Shown in pieces: positions 6,447 through 15,155 of a stretch of 37,167 nt of DNA (the stretch's first letter is position 1; the number at the start of each line of letters is the position of its first letter). The stretch comes from RGIG1959 sp045637645. Lineage in GTDB: Bacteria; Bacillota; Clostridia; Oscillospirales; Acutalibacteraceae. A model generated the notes under the pieces. That model was not told the origin of the DNA. It searched no databases and saw only the letters and a program-made list of their open reading frames with translations. The DNA lies in the NCBI GenBank assembly GCA_045637645.1, contig JAZTZV010000067.1:1-37167 (forward strand). Direction: 5' to 3'. Position numbers and translations under genes: made by a program.

Positions 6447-8279
6447 CATCGGATGTTCTTCAAAATATTGCACGATTGCCGCGGCGGTCGGTTTGGTCAT
6501 ACCTTTGACCAACAGAAGTTCCGCCTCGGTCGCTTTGGCAACCGCTTTCACCGACCCGAACTGCTTCAGGAGTGCTTTTGCGCGCGTCTCACCCACGCCC
6601 TCGATCGACGTCAGCGTCGTGGAAATTTTACGACTGCGCGTTTTGCGATGATACCCGATCGCGTAGCGGTGCACTTCCTCTTGCATCGACGACACCAGCG
6701 TAAATGCCGCGCGATGCGACTGCACGGCAAGTTCCTCACCGCCCGCCGTGACCGCGCGCGTGCGGTGATGTCCGTCTTTCACAAGTCCGAACAGCGGCAC
6801 GTCGATTGCCATTTCTTCAAGCACTGCGCGCACCGCCTGCACCTGCGCCTGTCCGCCGTCGAGCAAGATCAAATCGGGCAATCGGTCAAAGCCGTCTGTT
6901 CCCGCCTGATATTCCGCCAAGCGTCTGGCAAGCACCTCTTGCATCGACGCGGGATCGTCGCCGCCCTTTGCCACGCGAATCGCAAATCGACGATAGGCAC
7001 TTTTAAGCGGCTTGCCGTTTTCGTAAACGATCATACCGGCGACAGGATCGTCACCCGCCGTGTGCGAGATGTCATAACACTCGATATACGAGGGCGGCAC
7101 CGACAATCCGAGCAAGGTGCCGAGTTCATCGAGCGCGGCCGTCTCCCGCCCACTCATGCCGAGTCGATCAGCAAGATATTGCGACGCGTTGTCGCGGCAC
7201 ATCGCGACGAGCTTCGCTTGATCGCCCTTTTGCGGACATACGATATGCACCCGCCGTCCCGCTTGCTCGGTCAAATATTGTTCGAGAAGCTCCGCATCCT
7301 CGGGCAATCCGTCCACCGTGATTTGCGGCGGGATCTCGCGCCCGCGCGCATAATATTGCGTCAGAAATTCGCCGCGATCCGCCGCTTCGCCCTCGAGTTC
7401 GTCGATCACAAATTCTTCGCGGTCGGTCAGCGCGCCGCCGCGCACGCGAAACACCTCAAAGCACGAGCGTCCGCCCGCGCGCACCATCGCGATGACATCT
7501 TGTTCCTCTACGCGCGCCATCACAACTTTTTGACGGCTGTCGATCCGCTTGATCGCCGCAATGCGATCGCGCAATTTCGCGGCTTTTTCAAACTCCAAAT
7601 TTTCGGCGGCATCCTGCATCTGCTCTTGTAACGCGGCGATCATCGTCGCGCTGCCGCGGGTCAGCAAATCGATCGCCCCCGCCACACGCTCAGCATACTC
7701 CGCTTCGCTGACGCGTCCCGTGCAAGGCGCACAGCATTGCCCGAGATGATGATTGAGGCACGGACGTTCCGTTTGAAGCGGTTTGCGTCCGAAGCGTAAC
7801 GTCCGCGCGCAGGTGGATAACCCGAACACCTTGTTGGCTTCGTCCACCGCCTGCTTAATGCCGTAGGAGCTCATGTACGGCCCGATATACCGCGCGCCGT
7901 CATCCTCTTTTTGCTTGACCACCGCGATGCGCGAAAACGGCGGCGGTGATACGCGGATGTAATGATAACCCTTGTCATCTTTCAAAAGAATGTTATATTT
8001 CGGGGCATATTGCTTGATCAGCGAACACTCCAGCACCAGCGCTTCGAACTCACTGCCGACGACGATGTATTCGAATCGCTCCACATGTGCGACCATTTGG
8101 CGCACTTTGGCGGAATGATTCGTTTGCGATCCGAAATATTGACTGACACGGTTTTTGAGTTGCTTTGCCTTACCGACATAGATCACCTTGTCGGAAGCGT
8201 CGTGCATGATGTACACGCCGGGCAAAAGCGGCAACGCCATTGCGGTTTTGCGCAACCGTTCTATACGTTCGATTTGCAT
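6444..8279 (-). CDS. uvrC: Excinuclease ABC subunit C
   Basis: This encodes 611 residues, the usual UvrC length. The protein makes both incisions in nucleotide excision repair after UvrA/UvrB recognise damage. The N-terminal GIY-YIG nuclease is visible (LLPGVYIMHDASDKVIYVGKA, residues about 18-38), as is a cysteine-rich stretch (CLNHHLGQCCAPC), a UVR/UvrB-binding helix pair near 205-235 (AENLEFEKAAKLRDRI), the RNase H-like C-terminal nuclease with ECYDISH and LILLDGGQAQV, and terminal helix-hairpin-helix motifs (SIEGVGETRAKALLKQFG). The ATG at 8277-8279 has a GAGGTG site upstream. It appears to be a single-gene unit; I see no obvious SigA promoter directly before it. The repeat element lies between it and HPr. 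Confidence 0.97.
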   Translation of the reverse strand: MQIERIERLRKTAMALPLLPGVYIMHDASDKVIYVGKAKQLKNRVSQYFGSQTNHSAKVRQMVAHVERFEYIVVGSEFEALVLECSLIKQYAPKYNILLKDDKGYHYIRVSPPPFSRIAVVKQKEDDGARYIGPYMSSYGIKQAVDEANKVFGLSTCARTLRFGRKPLQTERPCLNHHLGQCCAPCTGRVSEAEYAERVAGAIDLLTRGSATMIAALQEQMQDAAENLEFEKAAKLRDRIAAIKRIDSRQKVVMARVEEQDVIAMVRAGGRSCFEVFRVRGGALTDREEFVIDELEGEAADRGEFLTQYYARGREIPPQITVDGLPEDAELLEQYLTEQAGRRVHIVCPQKGDQAKLVAMCRDNASQYLADRLGMSGRETAALDELGTLLGLSVPPSYIECYDISHTAGDDPVAGMIVYENGKPLKSAYRRFAIRVAKGGDDPASMQEVLARRLAEYQAGTDGFDRLPDLILLDGGQAQVQAVRAVLEEMAIDVPLFGLVKDGHHRTRAVTAGGEELAVQSHRAAFTLVSSMQEEVHRYAIGYHRKTRSRKISTTLTSIEGVGETRAKALLKQFGSVKAVAKATEAELLLVKGMTKPTAAAIVQYFEEHPM

Positions 8280-8338
8280 CGGTGATCACCTCGGTTTTTT
8301 AGGATGTAAAAAAGCAGTCAGAACGTGTCCGCCGCAAG

Positions 8339-8575
8339 CCTCCCCTTGAAGCAAGGGGAGGTGTCAGCCATCAGGCTGACGGTGGGGATTTGTCGTGCAC
8401 AGCGCGACCGCGTTCACAAGAACGCGCGGGTCGTCGAGGACGCCGACCCCCTACGGCGTTACCACAAAATTTCGGTAGGCGTCTTGGCCCCCTTGTCTAA
8501 TGGGGGCCGGATTTTTGCAAAGCAAAAATCCAGGGGGATTCCGTCGCGTTTTACGCGACCGCGTCCAAAGGACGC
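8339..8575. repeat. Palindromic mosaic element: eight consecutive hairpins
   Basis: The gene-free stretch 8282-8734 is filled mainly by an array of short perfect palindromes. Stems are CCTCCCCTT/AAGGGGAGG (8339-8361), GTCAGCC/GGCTGAC (8363-8380), CGCGTTC/GAACGCG (8409-8426), ACGCCG/CGGCGT (8440-8459), GGCCCCC/GGGGGCC (8486-8508), GGATTTTTGC/GCAAAAATCC (8509-8531), GTCGCGT/ACGCGAC (8543-8559) and GCGTCC/GGACGC (8561-8575). Its first 60 bases resemble the starts of the elements near 20.27 and 37.08 kb (CTCCCCTTG hairpin, then a GTC-GGC hairpin, then GGAGGGG-like). It looks like a dispersed, non-coding, MITE- or REP-like repeat. An open plus frame across it has no protein character. Confidence 0.8.
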
Positions 8576-8734
8576 GCGTAATATAAAATCCCCTCTGTCG
8601 CCGATTCCCCTGCCCAACGATGTTACCCGTCCGCGCAGTCTATAATTTCAGTATACCACACCTTCTTCGCAAACACAATCGCAAAACGCAAAAACGACAT
8701 CGGGAAAAGGCGATGGGCTTTCTTTGAAAATCAA

Positions 8735-8998
8735 TTAGTCCGCGAAGGCGGACTGCACCAAAGCGACAAGCGCTTCGACAGCATCTTCCTCGTCAGCGCC
8801 GTCCGCGATGATGCGGATGTCGGTGCCGCCGACAATGCCCAACGAGAGGACACCGAGAAGGCTCTTCGCGTTGACGCGGCGCTCTTCTTTTTCAACCCAA
8901 ATGGACGACTTGAATTCGTTCGCCTTTTGGATGAAGAACGTTGCGGGACGAGCATGCAAACCAACTTGGTTTTGAACCATTACGTCTTTGACATACAT
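8735..8998 (-). CDS. ptsH: HPr phosphocarrier protein
   Basis: This encodes 87 residues, the canonical HPr size. HPr passes phosphate from enzyme I to sugar-specific PTS enzymes II and, when phosphorylated on Ser46 by HPr kinase, acts with CcpA in catabolite repression. The active-site GLHARPA places His15 exactly, and NAKSLLGVLSLG places Ser46, so both phosphorylation sites are kept and this is HPr rather than Crh, which lacks His15. The ATG at 8996-8998 follows AAAAGGAGA and a strong promoter lies upstream. No enzyme I or II gene is in the window. The gene is monocistronic, bounded by the repeat element downstream. Confidence 0.93.
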   Translation of the reverse strand: MYVKDVMVQNQVGLHARPATFFIQKANEFKSSIWVEKEERRVNAKSLLGVLSLGIVGGTDIRIIADGADEEDAVEALVALVQSAFAD

Positions 8999-9067
8999 AA
9001 TTCATCTATCTCCTTTTGTGCTCCATGATGTGGTGGAAGTACACAGCTTACGTTTGGATTCACGATT

Positions 9068-9095
9068 ATTATACCACAAAAATATGCCTCGTCAA
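9068..9095 (-). promoter_or_regulatory. SigA-type promoter of ptsH
   Basis: On the minus strand TTGACG (9090-9095) and a perfect TATAAT (9068-9073) are 16 bases apart, about 55 bases before the ribosome site. The remaining gene-free DNA to 9260 is AT-rich with no feature I can name. Confidence 0.78.
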
Positions 9096-9260
9096 ATGAT
9101 TTTGCGCCGCTTTTGACCAAATTTCGGCAATTTTGTACAACTGCCTTATTTTCGGAAGATAAAAAATCCTCCGTTTGTCACTTTTGACATCAAATTTTCG
9201 ATTTTTTTGGGTCTCCTTTATAAAAAAATCTGCACAATATCGTTATTTTAACCGAAAAAT

Positions 9261-9284
9261 ACGCCGATCATTCGAGATCGGCGT
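9261..9284 (-). terminator. Terminator overlapping the end of trmD
   Basis: Arms ACGCCGATC (9261-9269) and GATCGGCGT (9276-9284) pair perfectly. On the minus strand the hairpin contains the last trmD codons and its TGA (9268-9270), and is followed by TATTTTTC. It closes the DUF512-to-trmD run. Confidence 0.85.
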
Positions 9285-10017
9285 GGTTTTCTTCCGTCAA
9301 TGTTGCCAAAAACGTAATATCTTTTTGGGTGAGCTCCGCTTCTTCGAGAAGCTCGGGACGATGTTGCTTTGTGCGATAGAGCGATTGGCGGCGACGCCAC
9401 GTTTCGATCTTTTTATGATCGCCCGAGAGCAACACTTTGGGAATCTCTCGTCCCTCCCATTCGGCAGGACGCGTATACTGCGGATATTCGAGCAGGCTGT
9501 TGTAATGGCTTTCGTCCTCGAAGCACACGTCCTCCGACAGCACGCCGGGAATCATGCGCGAGACGCAATCGGCAAGCACAAGTGCGGGCAATTCGCCGCC
9601 CGTCAGCACATAATCGCCGATCGAGATCTGCTCGTCGACAAACGCGTCGAGCACACGCTCATCGACACCCTCGTAATGCCCGCACAGGATGCACAAATGC
9701 TCCATTTTGGCGAGTTCCTTGGCGCGTTCTTGCGTCAAGGTCTTGCCCTGCGGCGACATATAAATCAAATGCGGACGGTGACCGCATTGCTCGCACACCG
9801 CGCGGAAGCAGTCCGCAATCGGCTGGGCGTACATGATCATGCCTTGTCCGCCGCCGTAGGGATAGTCGTCCACCTGTTTTTGTCGATTGAGAGTATAATC
9901 GCGGATTTGATGTGTGTGAAATTCCAAGATGCCCTTTTTCCGCGCGCGACCGATGATGCTTTCGGACAGCACCGTTTCACACATGTCGGTGAAGAGCGTC
10001 ATGATATCAATCCTCAT
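9268..10017 (-). CDS. trmD: tRNA (guanine-37-N1)-methyltransferase
   Basis: This encodes 249 residues of TrmD, which uses SAM to methylate G37 next to the anticodon in tRNAs reading CNN codons, preventing frameshifting. The trefoil-knot SPOUT fold is marked by ILCGHYEGVDERV, the conserved SIGDYVLTGGELPALVLAD loop and SRMIPGVL. The N-terminus MRIDIMTLFTDM is characteristic and supports the ATG at 10015-10017 over a TTG two codons upstream. The start lies inside the last codons of rimM (11-base overlap), giving the usual rimM-trmD pair, with translational coupling. The ribosomal protein genes rpsP and rplS that often flank this pair are absent here. Confidence 0.96.
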   Translation of the reverse strand: MRIDIMTLFTDMCETVLSESIIGRARKKGILEFHTHQIRDYTLNRQKQVDDYPYGGGQGMIMYAQPIADCFRAVCEQCGHRPHLIYMSPQGKTLTQERAKELAKMEHLCILCGHYEGVDERVLDAFVDEQISIGDYVLTGGELPALVLADCVSRMIPGVLSEDVCFEDESHYNSLLEYPQYTRPAEWEGREIPKVLLSGDHKKIETWRRRQSLYRTKQHRPELLEEAELTQKDITFLATLTEENHADLE

Positions 10018-10522
10018 CGTCAAACAACCCTCCGATGGGCGTGATTTTCACCACACCGCCATCCACGTCGACTTCTTTCACGATCAGCGGTACCGCAGGA
10101 ATGAGAACTTCGCCGTTTTCCGTTTTGACGTGATACACCGCGTTTGCGCCCGTTTGGCTGACGTCGCAAAGCGTGCCGTAGGTGTCGCCGCTGTCGGCAT
10201 CGACCACGGCAAGACCGAGCAAATCGCGCACAAAATAGCGATCCTTCGGCAAACGGAAATCCTCGCGACGCGCATACAGCATTTTGCCGCGAAGCGTCTG
10301 CGCTTGTTCGACCGTTGTCACGCCGTCGAGCGTCGCAAGCGCAATGTTTTTATGCACACGCGCGCGCACCTTCACGGGTTTCGTGCCTTGATCATCCCAA
10401 AACAACGTTTTCATTGTGCAAAGTTGTGCGGGAGAATCGCACCACGGTTGCACGCGCACCTCGCCGCGTACACCGTGCGTTCCCACGATTTCGCCCGCTT
10501 CCAAATACATCACTTTCGCCAT
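10007..10522 (-). CDS. rimM: 16S rRNA processing protein RimM
   Basis: This encodes 171 residues of RimM, an assembly factor that binds ribosomal protein S19 and helps mature the 30S head. The N-terminal beta-barrel opens with EAGEIVGTHGVRGEVRV, the family signature. The C-terminal PRC-barrel includes DRYFVRDLLGLAVVD and VLIPAVPLIVKEVDVDGGVVKI. The length is standard. The ATG at 10520-10522 follows AAGGGGAT. It lies 25 bases after gpsA and overlaps trmD. Its place after plsY and gpsA rather than rpsP is a lineage variation, not a defect. Confidence 0.95.
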   Translation of the reverse strand: MAKVMYLEAGEIVGTHGVRGEVRVQPWCDSPAQLCTMKTLFWDDQGTKPVKVRARVHKNIALATLDGVTTVEQAQTLRGKMLYARREDFRLPKDRYFVRDLLGLAVVDADSGDTYGTLCDVSQTGANAVYHVKTENGEVLIPAVPLIVKEVDVDGGVVKITPIGGLFDDED

Positions 10523-10547
10523 GATTTTGATCCCCTTACTGTGGTTT

Positions 10548-11549
10548 TCAACGCATCCAAAGCGCCTCCGTCTCGTGGCGCTTCGGACGTTCCATCAGCG
10601 ATTTGAGCGCATCGCGCGGCGACACATCTTCATAGCACACGCGGTAGCATTGCTCGGTGATGGGCATATCCACGCCGAGCTGTTGCGCCAAACGGAACGC
10701 CGTTTGTGCGGCAAAATAGCCTTCGACCGTACCGACTTCCTTGATTGCGTCGGCGGGTCGCTTTCCTTTTCCGATCAAAATACCCGCACGGCGGTTGCGC
10801 GAGTGCATACTGCCGCAAGTCACGATCAAATCGCCCATACCCGACAGTCCCGCAAACGTTTCCGTGCGCGCGCCGAGCGCCGTGCCCAGACGCGCCATCT
10901 CGGCAAGACCGCGCGTCATCAACGCGGCTTTGGTGTTATCGCCCATTTCCAAACCGTCGCAAATGCCGGCGGCGAGGGCGATGATATTTTTCAGCGCGCC
11001 GCCGATTTCCGCACCGATCACATCGTCGGTGACATAAATACGGAAGCTGCTGTTCATCAGCAATTCCTGCACCTGCTCGGCGGCATCCACATCGGGGCAT
11101 GCACACACGATCGACGTCGGAACCGCACGCGCAACTTCCTCGGCGTGCGACGGGCCCGTGAGAGCCACCACGCGCGCGGTGGGCAGTTTTTCGCCGATCA
11201 CCTGCGTCAAACGCTTGAAGGTATCCTCTTCCAAGCCCTTGCTGACGTTGATGACCAATGTGCCGTCCGCGATTACGGATTGCAATTTTTCCGCAGTGGC
11301 ACCGACGGCAAATGACGGCACCGCCATGATCACAGCATCCGCGTCCGCGGCGCAACCGATATCGGTGGTGAGTTCGATCGAAGGCGGAACAGGTACACCC
11401 GGCAACAGTCGACGGTGTTCACCGTGACGACGGATGGTCGCCACTTCTTCTTCAAACGGCGACCAAAGTCGCACGGTATGACCCTCGCGGTTTGCCATAA
11501 CCGCCAACGCCGTTCCCCAACCTGCGCCGAGCACCGTAATCTTCGCCAT
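10548..11549 (-). CDS. gpsA: Glycerol-3-phosphate dehydrogenase [NAD(P)+]
   Basis: This encodes 333 residues of GpsA, the cytoplasmic enzyme that reduces dihydroxyacetone phosphate to sn-glycerol 3-phosphate, the backbone for phospholipids. The N-terminal Rossmann motif is GAGWGTALA (residues 8-16). VSKGLEEDT and LTGPSHAEEVARA are conserved substrate-side motifs. The helical C-terminal domain carries GALKNIIALAAGICDGLEMGDNTKAALMTRG (in pieces, with the catalytic Lys in LKN). It lies 18 bases after plsY, whose product consumes glycerol 3-phosphate, so the two form a phospholipid-initiation pair within the der-plsY-gpsA block. The ATG is at 11547-11549. Confidence 0.96.
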   Translation of the reverse strand: MAKITVLGAGWGTALAVMANREGHTVRLWSPFEEEVATIRRHGEHRRLLPGVPVPPSIELTTDIGCAADADAVIMAVPSFAVGATAEKLQSVIADGTLVINVSKGLEEDTFKRLTQVIGEKLPTARVVALTGPSHAEEVARAVPTSIVCACPDVDAAEQVQELLMNSSFRIYVTDDVIGAEIGGALKNIIALAAGICDGLEMGDNTKAALMTRGLAEMARLGTALGARTETFAGLSGMGDLIVTCGSMHSRNRRAGILIGKGKRPADAIKEVGTVEGYFAAQTAFRLAQQLGVDMPITEQCYRVCYEDVSPRDALKSLMERPKRHETEALWMR

Positions 11550-11567
11550 GGCGATCCCTCTTTTCTC

Positions 11568-12248
11568 TTATTTCTTTTTGGAGCCGATTTTATTTTCGGT
11601 TCCGTTCAAAATGCGTTTAATGTTCGAACTATGCTTCATGATTGCCAGCGACACAACAAAAATGATCATGCCGGTGCAATAGACGATCGCTTGCGTGGAT
11701 TCCTGATCGATAAATTTCAAATGGATGAAAATCGAGATGCACAAGCTCACACCCGCCAAAATCGAGCCGAGCGACACCATCTTCGACAGCGCGACCGTCA
11801 GCGCAAAAACCGCCAAACCGATGAGTGCCACCACAGGATCGAGCACCAACAGCAAACCAAGCACGGTCAGCACACCCTTGCCGCCGCGGAAGCCGAAGAA
11901 AACCGGATACATATGACCAAGTACGCACGCCGCGCCCGCCACAAAGCCGCCTTCATAACCCAATTCGGGTTCGCCGCACAGCGGGAACCACACAAACCAC
12001 GCAAGTAACACCGAAACGACCGATTTGCCCACATCGCCGAGCGCCGTCAGCGCCGCCAGTTTTTTGCCGTGGGAACGAAGCACATTCGTCGCGCCCGCGT
12101 TGCCGCTTCCTTTTTCACGGATGTCCTCTTTGGTAAACAATTTGGTGACAATGATCGCAAAATCCAAACTGCCGAGCAGGTAGGACACGACCGCCGAGAT
12201 CAACAACGGCAGCCACGTGCGCTGCAACACCATCCAAATAAATTCCAT
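11568..12248 (-). CDS. plsY: Acyl-phosphate:glycerol-3-phosphate acyltransferase
   Basis: This encodes 226 residues of PlsY, the membrane enzyme that transfers an acyl chain from acyl-phosphate to glycerol 3-phosphate to make lysophosphatidic acid. Three family motifs are visible: GSLDFAIIVTKL with the loop KGSGNAGATNVLR, GHMYPVFFGFRGGKGV, and several transmembrane helices between. The usual length is near 200; this one has about 20 extra residues, mainly a hydrophilic Lys-rich tail (NIKRILNGTENKIGSKKK). The ATG at 12246-12248 lies 23 bases after der, and gpsA follows at 18 bases. The acyl-phosphate supplier PlsX is not in the window. Confidence 0.95.
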   Translation of the reverse strand: MEFIWMVLQRTWLPLLISAVVSYLLGSLDFAIIVTKLFTKEDIREKGSGNAGATNVLRSHGKKLAALTALGDVGKSVVSVLLAWFVWFPLCGEPELGYEGGFVAGAACVLGHMYPVFFGFRGGKGVLTVLGLLLVLDPVVALIGLAVFALTVALSKMVSLGSILAGVSLCISIFIHLKFIDQESTQAIVYCTGMIIFVVSLAIMKHSSNIKRILNGTENKIGSKKK

Positions 12249-12271
12249 TGTGTCAGGCTCCTCTCACAAGG

Positions 12272-13600
12272 TCATTTCGACGATTCGCCGCGCTCACGCA
12301 CGATAAAGCGAATCGGGGTTCCTTCCAAACCGAAGGTCTCGCGAATTTGGTTTTCCAAATAGCGTTGATAGGAGAAGTGGAACAAGTCCGCGCGATTGAC
12401 AAAGCACACGAACGTCGGCGGTGCGACCGAAGCCTGCGTCATGTAGAAAATACGCAGACGGCGACCCTTATCCGACGGCGGTTGCACACGTGCGGTTGCC
12501 TCGGCAAGCACATCGTTGAGCATACCCGTTGCGATGCGGGTCACGTTTTGCTCGTGGACATAACAAATCAATTCATACAAACGGTCAAGGCGTTGACCCG
12601 TTTTGGCGCTGATGAACACAAACGGCGCGTAAGACATAAAGCTGAAATCGTCCATCAGCTTTTTGCGCATGCGGTCCATGGTTTTGTCGTCTTTTTCAAC
12701 GGCATCCCATTTGTTCACCGCGATAATGCAGGCTTTGCCTTGCTCGTGCGCGATGCCCGCCACCTTGCTGTCCTGCTCGGTGAAGCCTTCGACGCCGTCG
12801 ATCATGATCACGCAGACATCCGCACGCTCGACCGCCATTTTGGCGCGAAGCACACTGTATTTCTCGACGTCGTCGTTGACCTTGCTCTTGCGGCGCAGAC
12901 CCGCTGTGTCGATGAACACAAAGCGACCGAATTTGTTTTCCACTTCGGTGTCGATCGCGTCACGCGTCGTGCCGGCGATATCCGACACGATGGAGCGTTG
13001 GGTTCCCGACACTTTGTTGACAAGCGACGATTTACCTGCATTCGGACGACCGATGACCGCCACTTTGATGACACTCTCGTCTTCTTCAAGCTCGGTCGGG
13101 TCAGGCAAATGCTCGACAACGGCATCCAGCAGATCGCCCGTTCCGTGACCGTGCACGGACGAGACAGGGATCGGATCGCCGAGGCCGAGGTTATAAAACT
13201 CATAAAAATCCGCAGGCAGATCGCCGACGGCATCGCATTTGTTGACGCACAGCACCACAGGCTTGCCCGAGCGTTGAAGCATCGTCGCTACTTCCGCGTC
13301 GTTTGCGGTCAGACCCGCACGCACGTCGGTGACCAGCACGATCACATCCGCTTGCTCAATGGCAAGTTGCGCTTGATAGCGCATTTGCGACAGGATGATG
13401 TCGTCGCTGTACGGCTCGATACCGCCCGTGTCGGCAAGCATAAACGTATGCCCGCTCCATTCGCACGGCGCAAAGATCCGATCGCGCGTGACACCGGGAG
13501 TGTCCTTCACGATGGACAAGCGCTGACCGATCAACTTGTTAAACAGCGTGGATTTTCCCACGTTCGGGCGGCCGACGACCGCAACAATAGGTCTCGCCAT
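12272..13600 (-). CDS. der: Ribosome biogenesis GTPase Der (EngA)
   Basis: This encodes 442 residues of Der, an essential 50S assembly factor with two tandem GTPase domains. The first has GRPNVGKST (10-18), DTPGVTRD and NKCD; the second has GRPNAGKSS, DIAGTTRDAI, DTAGLRRKSK and NKWDAVEK. A C-terminal KH-like domain ends in the conserved stretch NQIRETFGLEGTPIRF. The length is typical. The ATG at 13598-13600 follows AAAGGAGGG. It lies between the DUF512 radical-SAM gene and plsY, a gene order common in Clostridia. Confidence 0.97.
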   Translation of the reverse strand: MARPIVAVVGRPNVGKSTLFNKLIGQRLSIVKDTPGVTRDRIFAPCEWSGHTFMLADTGGIEPYSDDIILSQMRYQAQLAIEQADVIVLVTDVRAGLTANDAEVATMLQRSGKPVVLCVNKCDAVGDLPADFYEFYNLGLGDPIPVSSVHGHGTGDLLDAVVEHLPDPTELEEDESVIKVAVIGRPNAGKSSLVNKVSGTQRSIVSDIAGTTRDAIDTEVENKFGRFVFIDTAGLRRKSKVNDDVEKYSVLRAKMAVERADVCVIMIDGVEGFTEQDSKVAGIAHEQGKACIIAVNKWDAVEKDDKTMDRMRKKLMDDFSFMSYAPFVFISAKTGQRLDRLYELICYVHEQNVTRIATGMLNDVLAEATARVQPPSDKGRRLRIFYMTQASVAPPTFVCFVNRADLFHFSYQRYLENQIRETFGLEGTPIRFIVRERGESSK

Positions 13601-13644
13601 GACAGAGCCCTCCTTTAATCTATCTTACATCGAATATATACTCT

Positions 13645-14940
13645 TTATTCCGACACGATGGCTTCCAGCAAAGCAGCACCGCCCGCGGGAACGACCGTGA
13701 TGGGCATATTCAGCGCTCGGCTCAATTCCTGCAGCGTCACATCATCAAGGAAGCAATCGCCCTCATGGCGCAACATGCAATCGGGAATGAGCAAGCGTTG
13801 CCCCGCAAAGCCTTGCAGTTGTGCTTTTAAATCCTGCCCCGTGATCAACCCCGCGACGGTGATGGATTCGCCGAAAAAGTCGTTGCGAATCGCTTTGACT
13901 TCGCAGTCGATTTGCGGAAAACGCACCTTAACAAGCGCGACCAACTCGTCGATAAACGAAGCCGCGGACACGCCCGAGGCAATCACCGTTTTGCCCGCTG
14001 TCGGCGTGTCATTGTAATCGGCGAGCGCCTCTCGGAACTCGTCGCGTTGCAAACTCAGCACGCCGACGCCGTTTTCCAGTTGAAGAAAATCGCCGTAAAA
14101 CGAGGCAGGCGGCAACTCGCGCTCGGCGATCAGATAAAACTCGTCCGACGGATACACCACACGCGCGCCCGTTTCGTTGAGCAAGCGATCGCCGAATGCC
14201 GTCATCGCATCGATCACCGCGCTCGCTTCTTCTTTCGTGAACAAGCGAAGCGGCGTCAAGCCGTCGCGGTATTTCGTCAATCCGACAGGCACCGCCGCCA
14301 CACTTTTGAGCGACGGCAGGAGTTTTTCGAGGTCCGCAAGCGAACGCGCGAGTTCCTCACCGTCGTTCCACTCGGGACACAGCACAAGCTGGCAATTCAG
14401 CTCAATGCCTGCCTGTGCGAATCGATCCAACCACGAAAGTGCTTCGCCCGCGAAACGATTGTTCATCATCTTGCAGCGGAGTTCGGGATTGGTCGTGTGA
14501 ACCGACACATTGATCGGACTGATATGCATATCGATAATGCGCTGACCTTCTTGCTCGGAGAGATTGGTCAGCGTAATATAATTTCCGAATAAAAAGGACA
14601 GGCGACTGTCGTCATCTTTAAAATACAAGCTGTCGCGCATGCCCTTGGGCATTTGATCGATAAAACAAAATACGCAGTTGTTGCGACAACTGTGTTGCTT
14701 GTCCATCAAATACGTCTCGAACTCAAGTCCCGGGTCTTCCCCCTCGATCGTGATGACGCGTGTGCGCGTATCATCCGAGCTTCGAAACACCATTTGCAAC
14801 CGATCTTCGATCACATAAAACCGATAATCGAGACCGTCGTTGATGTCGTGTCCGTTGATTTTCAAAAGTCGATCGCCCGCTTGAATGCCTTTGTCGGCAC
14901 ACGGACTTCCCGAAACCACCGAACCGATTACGACCGCCAT
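13645..14940 (-). CDS. DUF512 radical-SAM protein with N-terminal PDZ domain
   Basis: This encodes 431 residues of the clostridial DUF512 family, of unknown function. An N-terminal PDZ-like domain (residues 1-60, with GIQAGDRLLKINGHDI) precedes a radical-SAM CX3CX2C motif, Cys85-Cys89-Cys92 in CRNNCVFCF. A TIM-barrel-like middle section and the C-terminal DUF512 region (from about 280 on, with VIASGVSAASF and the final PAGGAALLEAIV) follow. The PDZ next to a radical-SAM core suggests it docks a peptide or protein partner, which is inference. Conserved adjacency to der hints at a translation- or ribosome-linked job. The ATG at 14938-14940 has GAAAGGAGG. It heads the run that ends at trmD. Confidence 0.9.
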   Translation of the reverse strand: MAVVIGSVVSGSPCADKGIQAGDRLLKINGHDINDGLDYRFYVIEDRLQMVFRSSDDTRTRVITIEGEDPGLEFETYLMDKQHSCRNNCVFCFIDQMPKGMRDSLYFKDDDSRLSFLFGNYITLTNLSEQEGQRIIDMHISPINVSVHTTNPELRCKMMNNRFAGEALSWLDRFAQAGIELNCQLVLCPEWNDGEELARSLADLEKLLPSLKSVAAVPVGLTKYRDGLTPLRLFTKEEASAVIDAMTAFGDRLLNETGARVVYPSDEFYLIAERELPPASFYGDFLQLENGVGVLSLQRDEFREALADYNDTPTAGKTVIASGVSAASFIDELVALVKVRFPQIDCEVKAIRNDFFGESITVAGLITGQDLKAQLQGFAGQRLLIPDCMLRHEGDCFLDDVTLQELSRALNMPITVVPAGGAALLEAIVSE

Positions 14941-15155
14941 GACCGTCGCCTCCTTTCTTTGAAAACTGACGGAAATCGCCGAGGATTCCGCCTCATGTTC
15001 ACATACAGCACAAAAAGAGCTCTAAAAAATGGCAAAGCAGGAACACCCGCCCCTTTAAACGTTCACAAAACAGGACAAGCCTGCCTGTGCCGATCCAAGG
15101 GCAGTGATCCTGCCAATGACCATTTGTTACAGCTCTCTGTTACGGGTAGACGGAA
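14941..15155. other. 215-base gap between rpmF and the DUF512 gene
   Basis: This holds the ribosome site of the DUF512 gene at its left edge. I found only weak stems (for example GGCAG/CTGCC) and no convincing promoter or terminator, so whether the DUF177-rpmF transcript continues into DUF512-der-trmD cannot be told. Confidence 0.4.

Noticed and set aside
8325..8645. Open plus frame of about 106 codons in the gap between uvrC and ptsH
   Set aside because: It is made wholly of the palindromic repeat element and lacks a ribosome site.
14941..15155. A riboswitch or other structured RNA ahead of the DUF512 gene
   Set aside because: I could find only short, weak stems and no match to a riboswitch core I know; a covariance-model scan would be needed to revive the idea.
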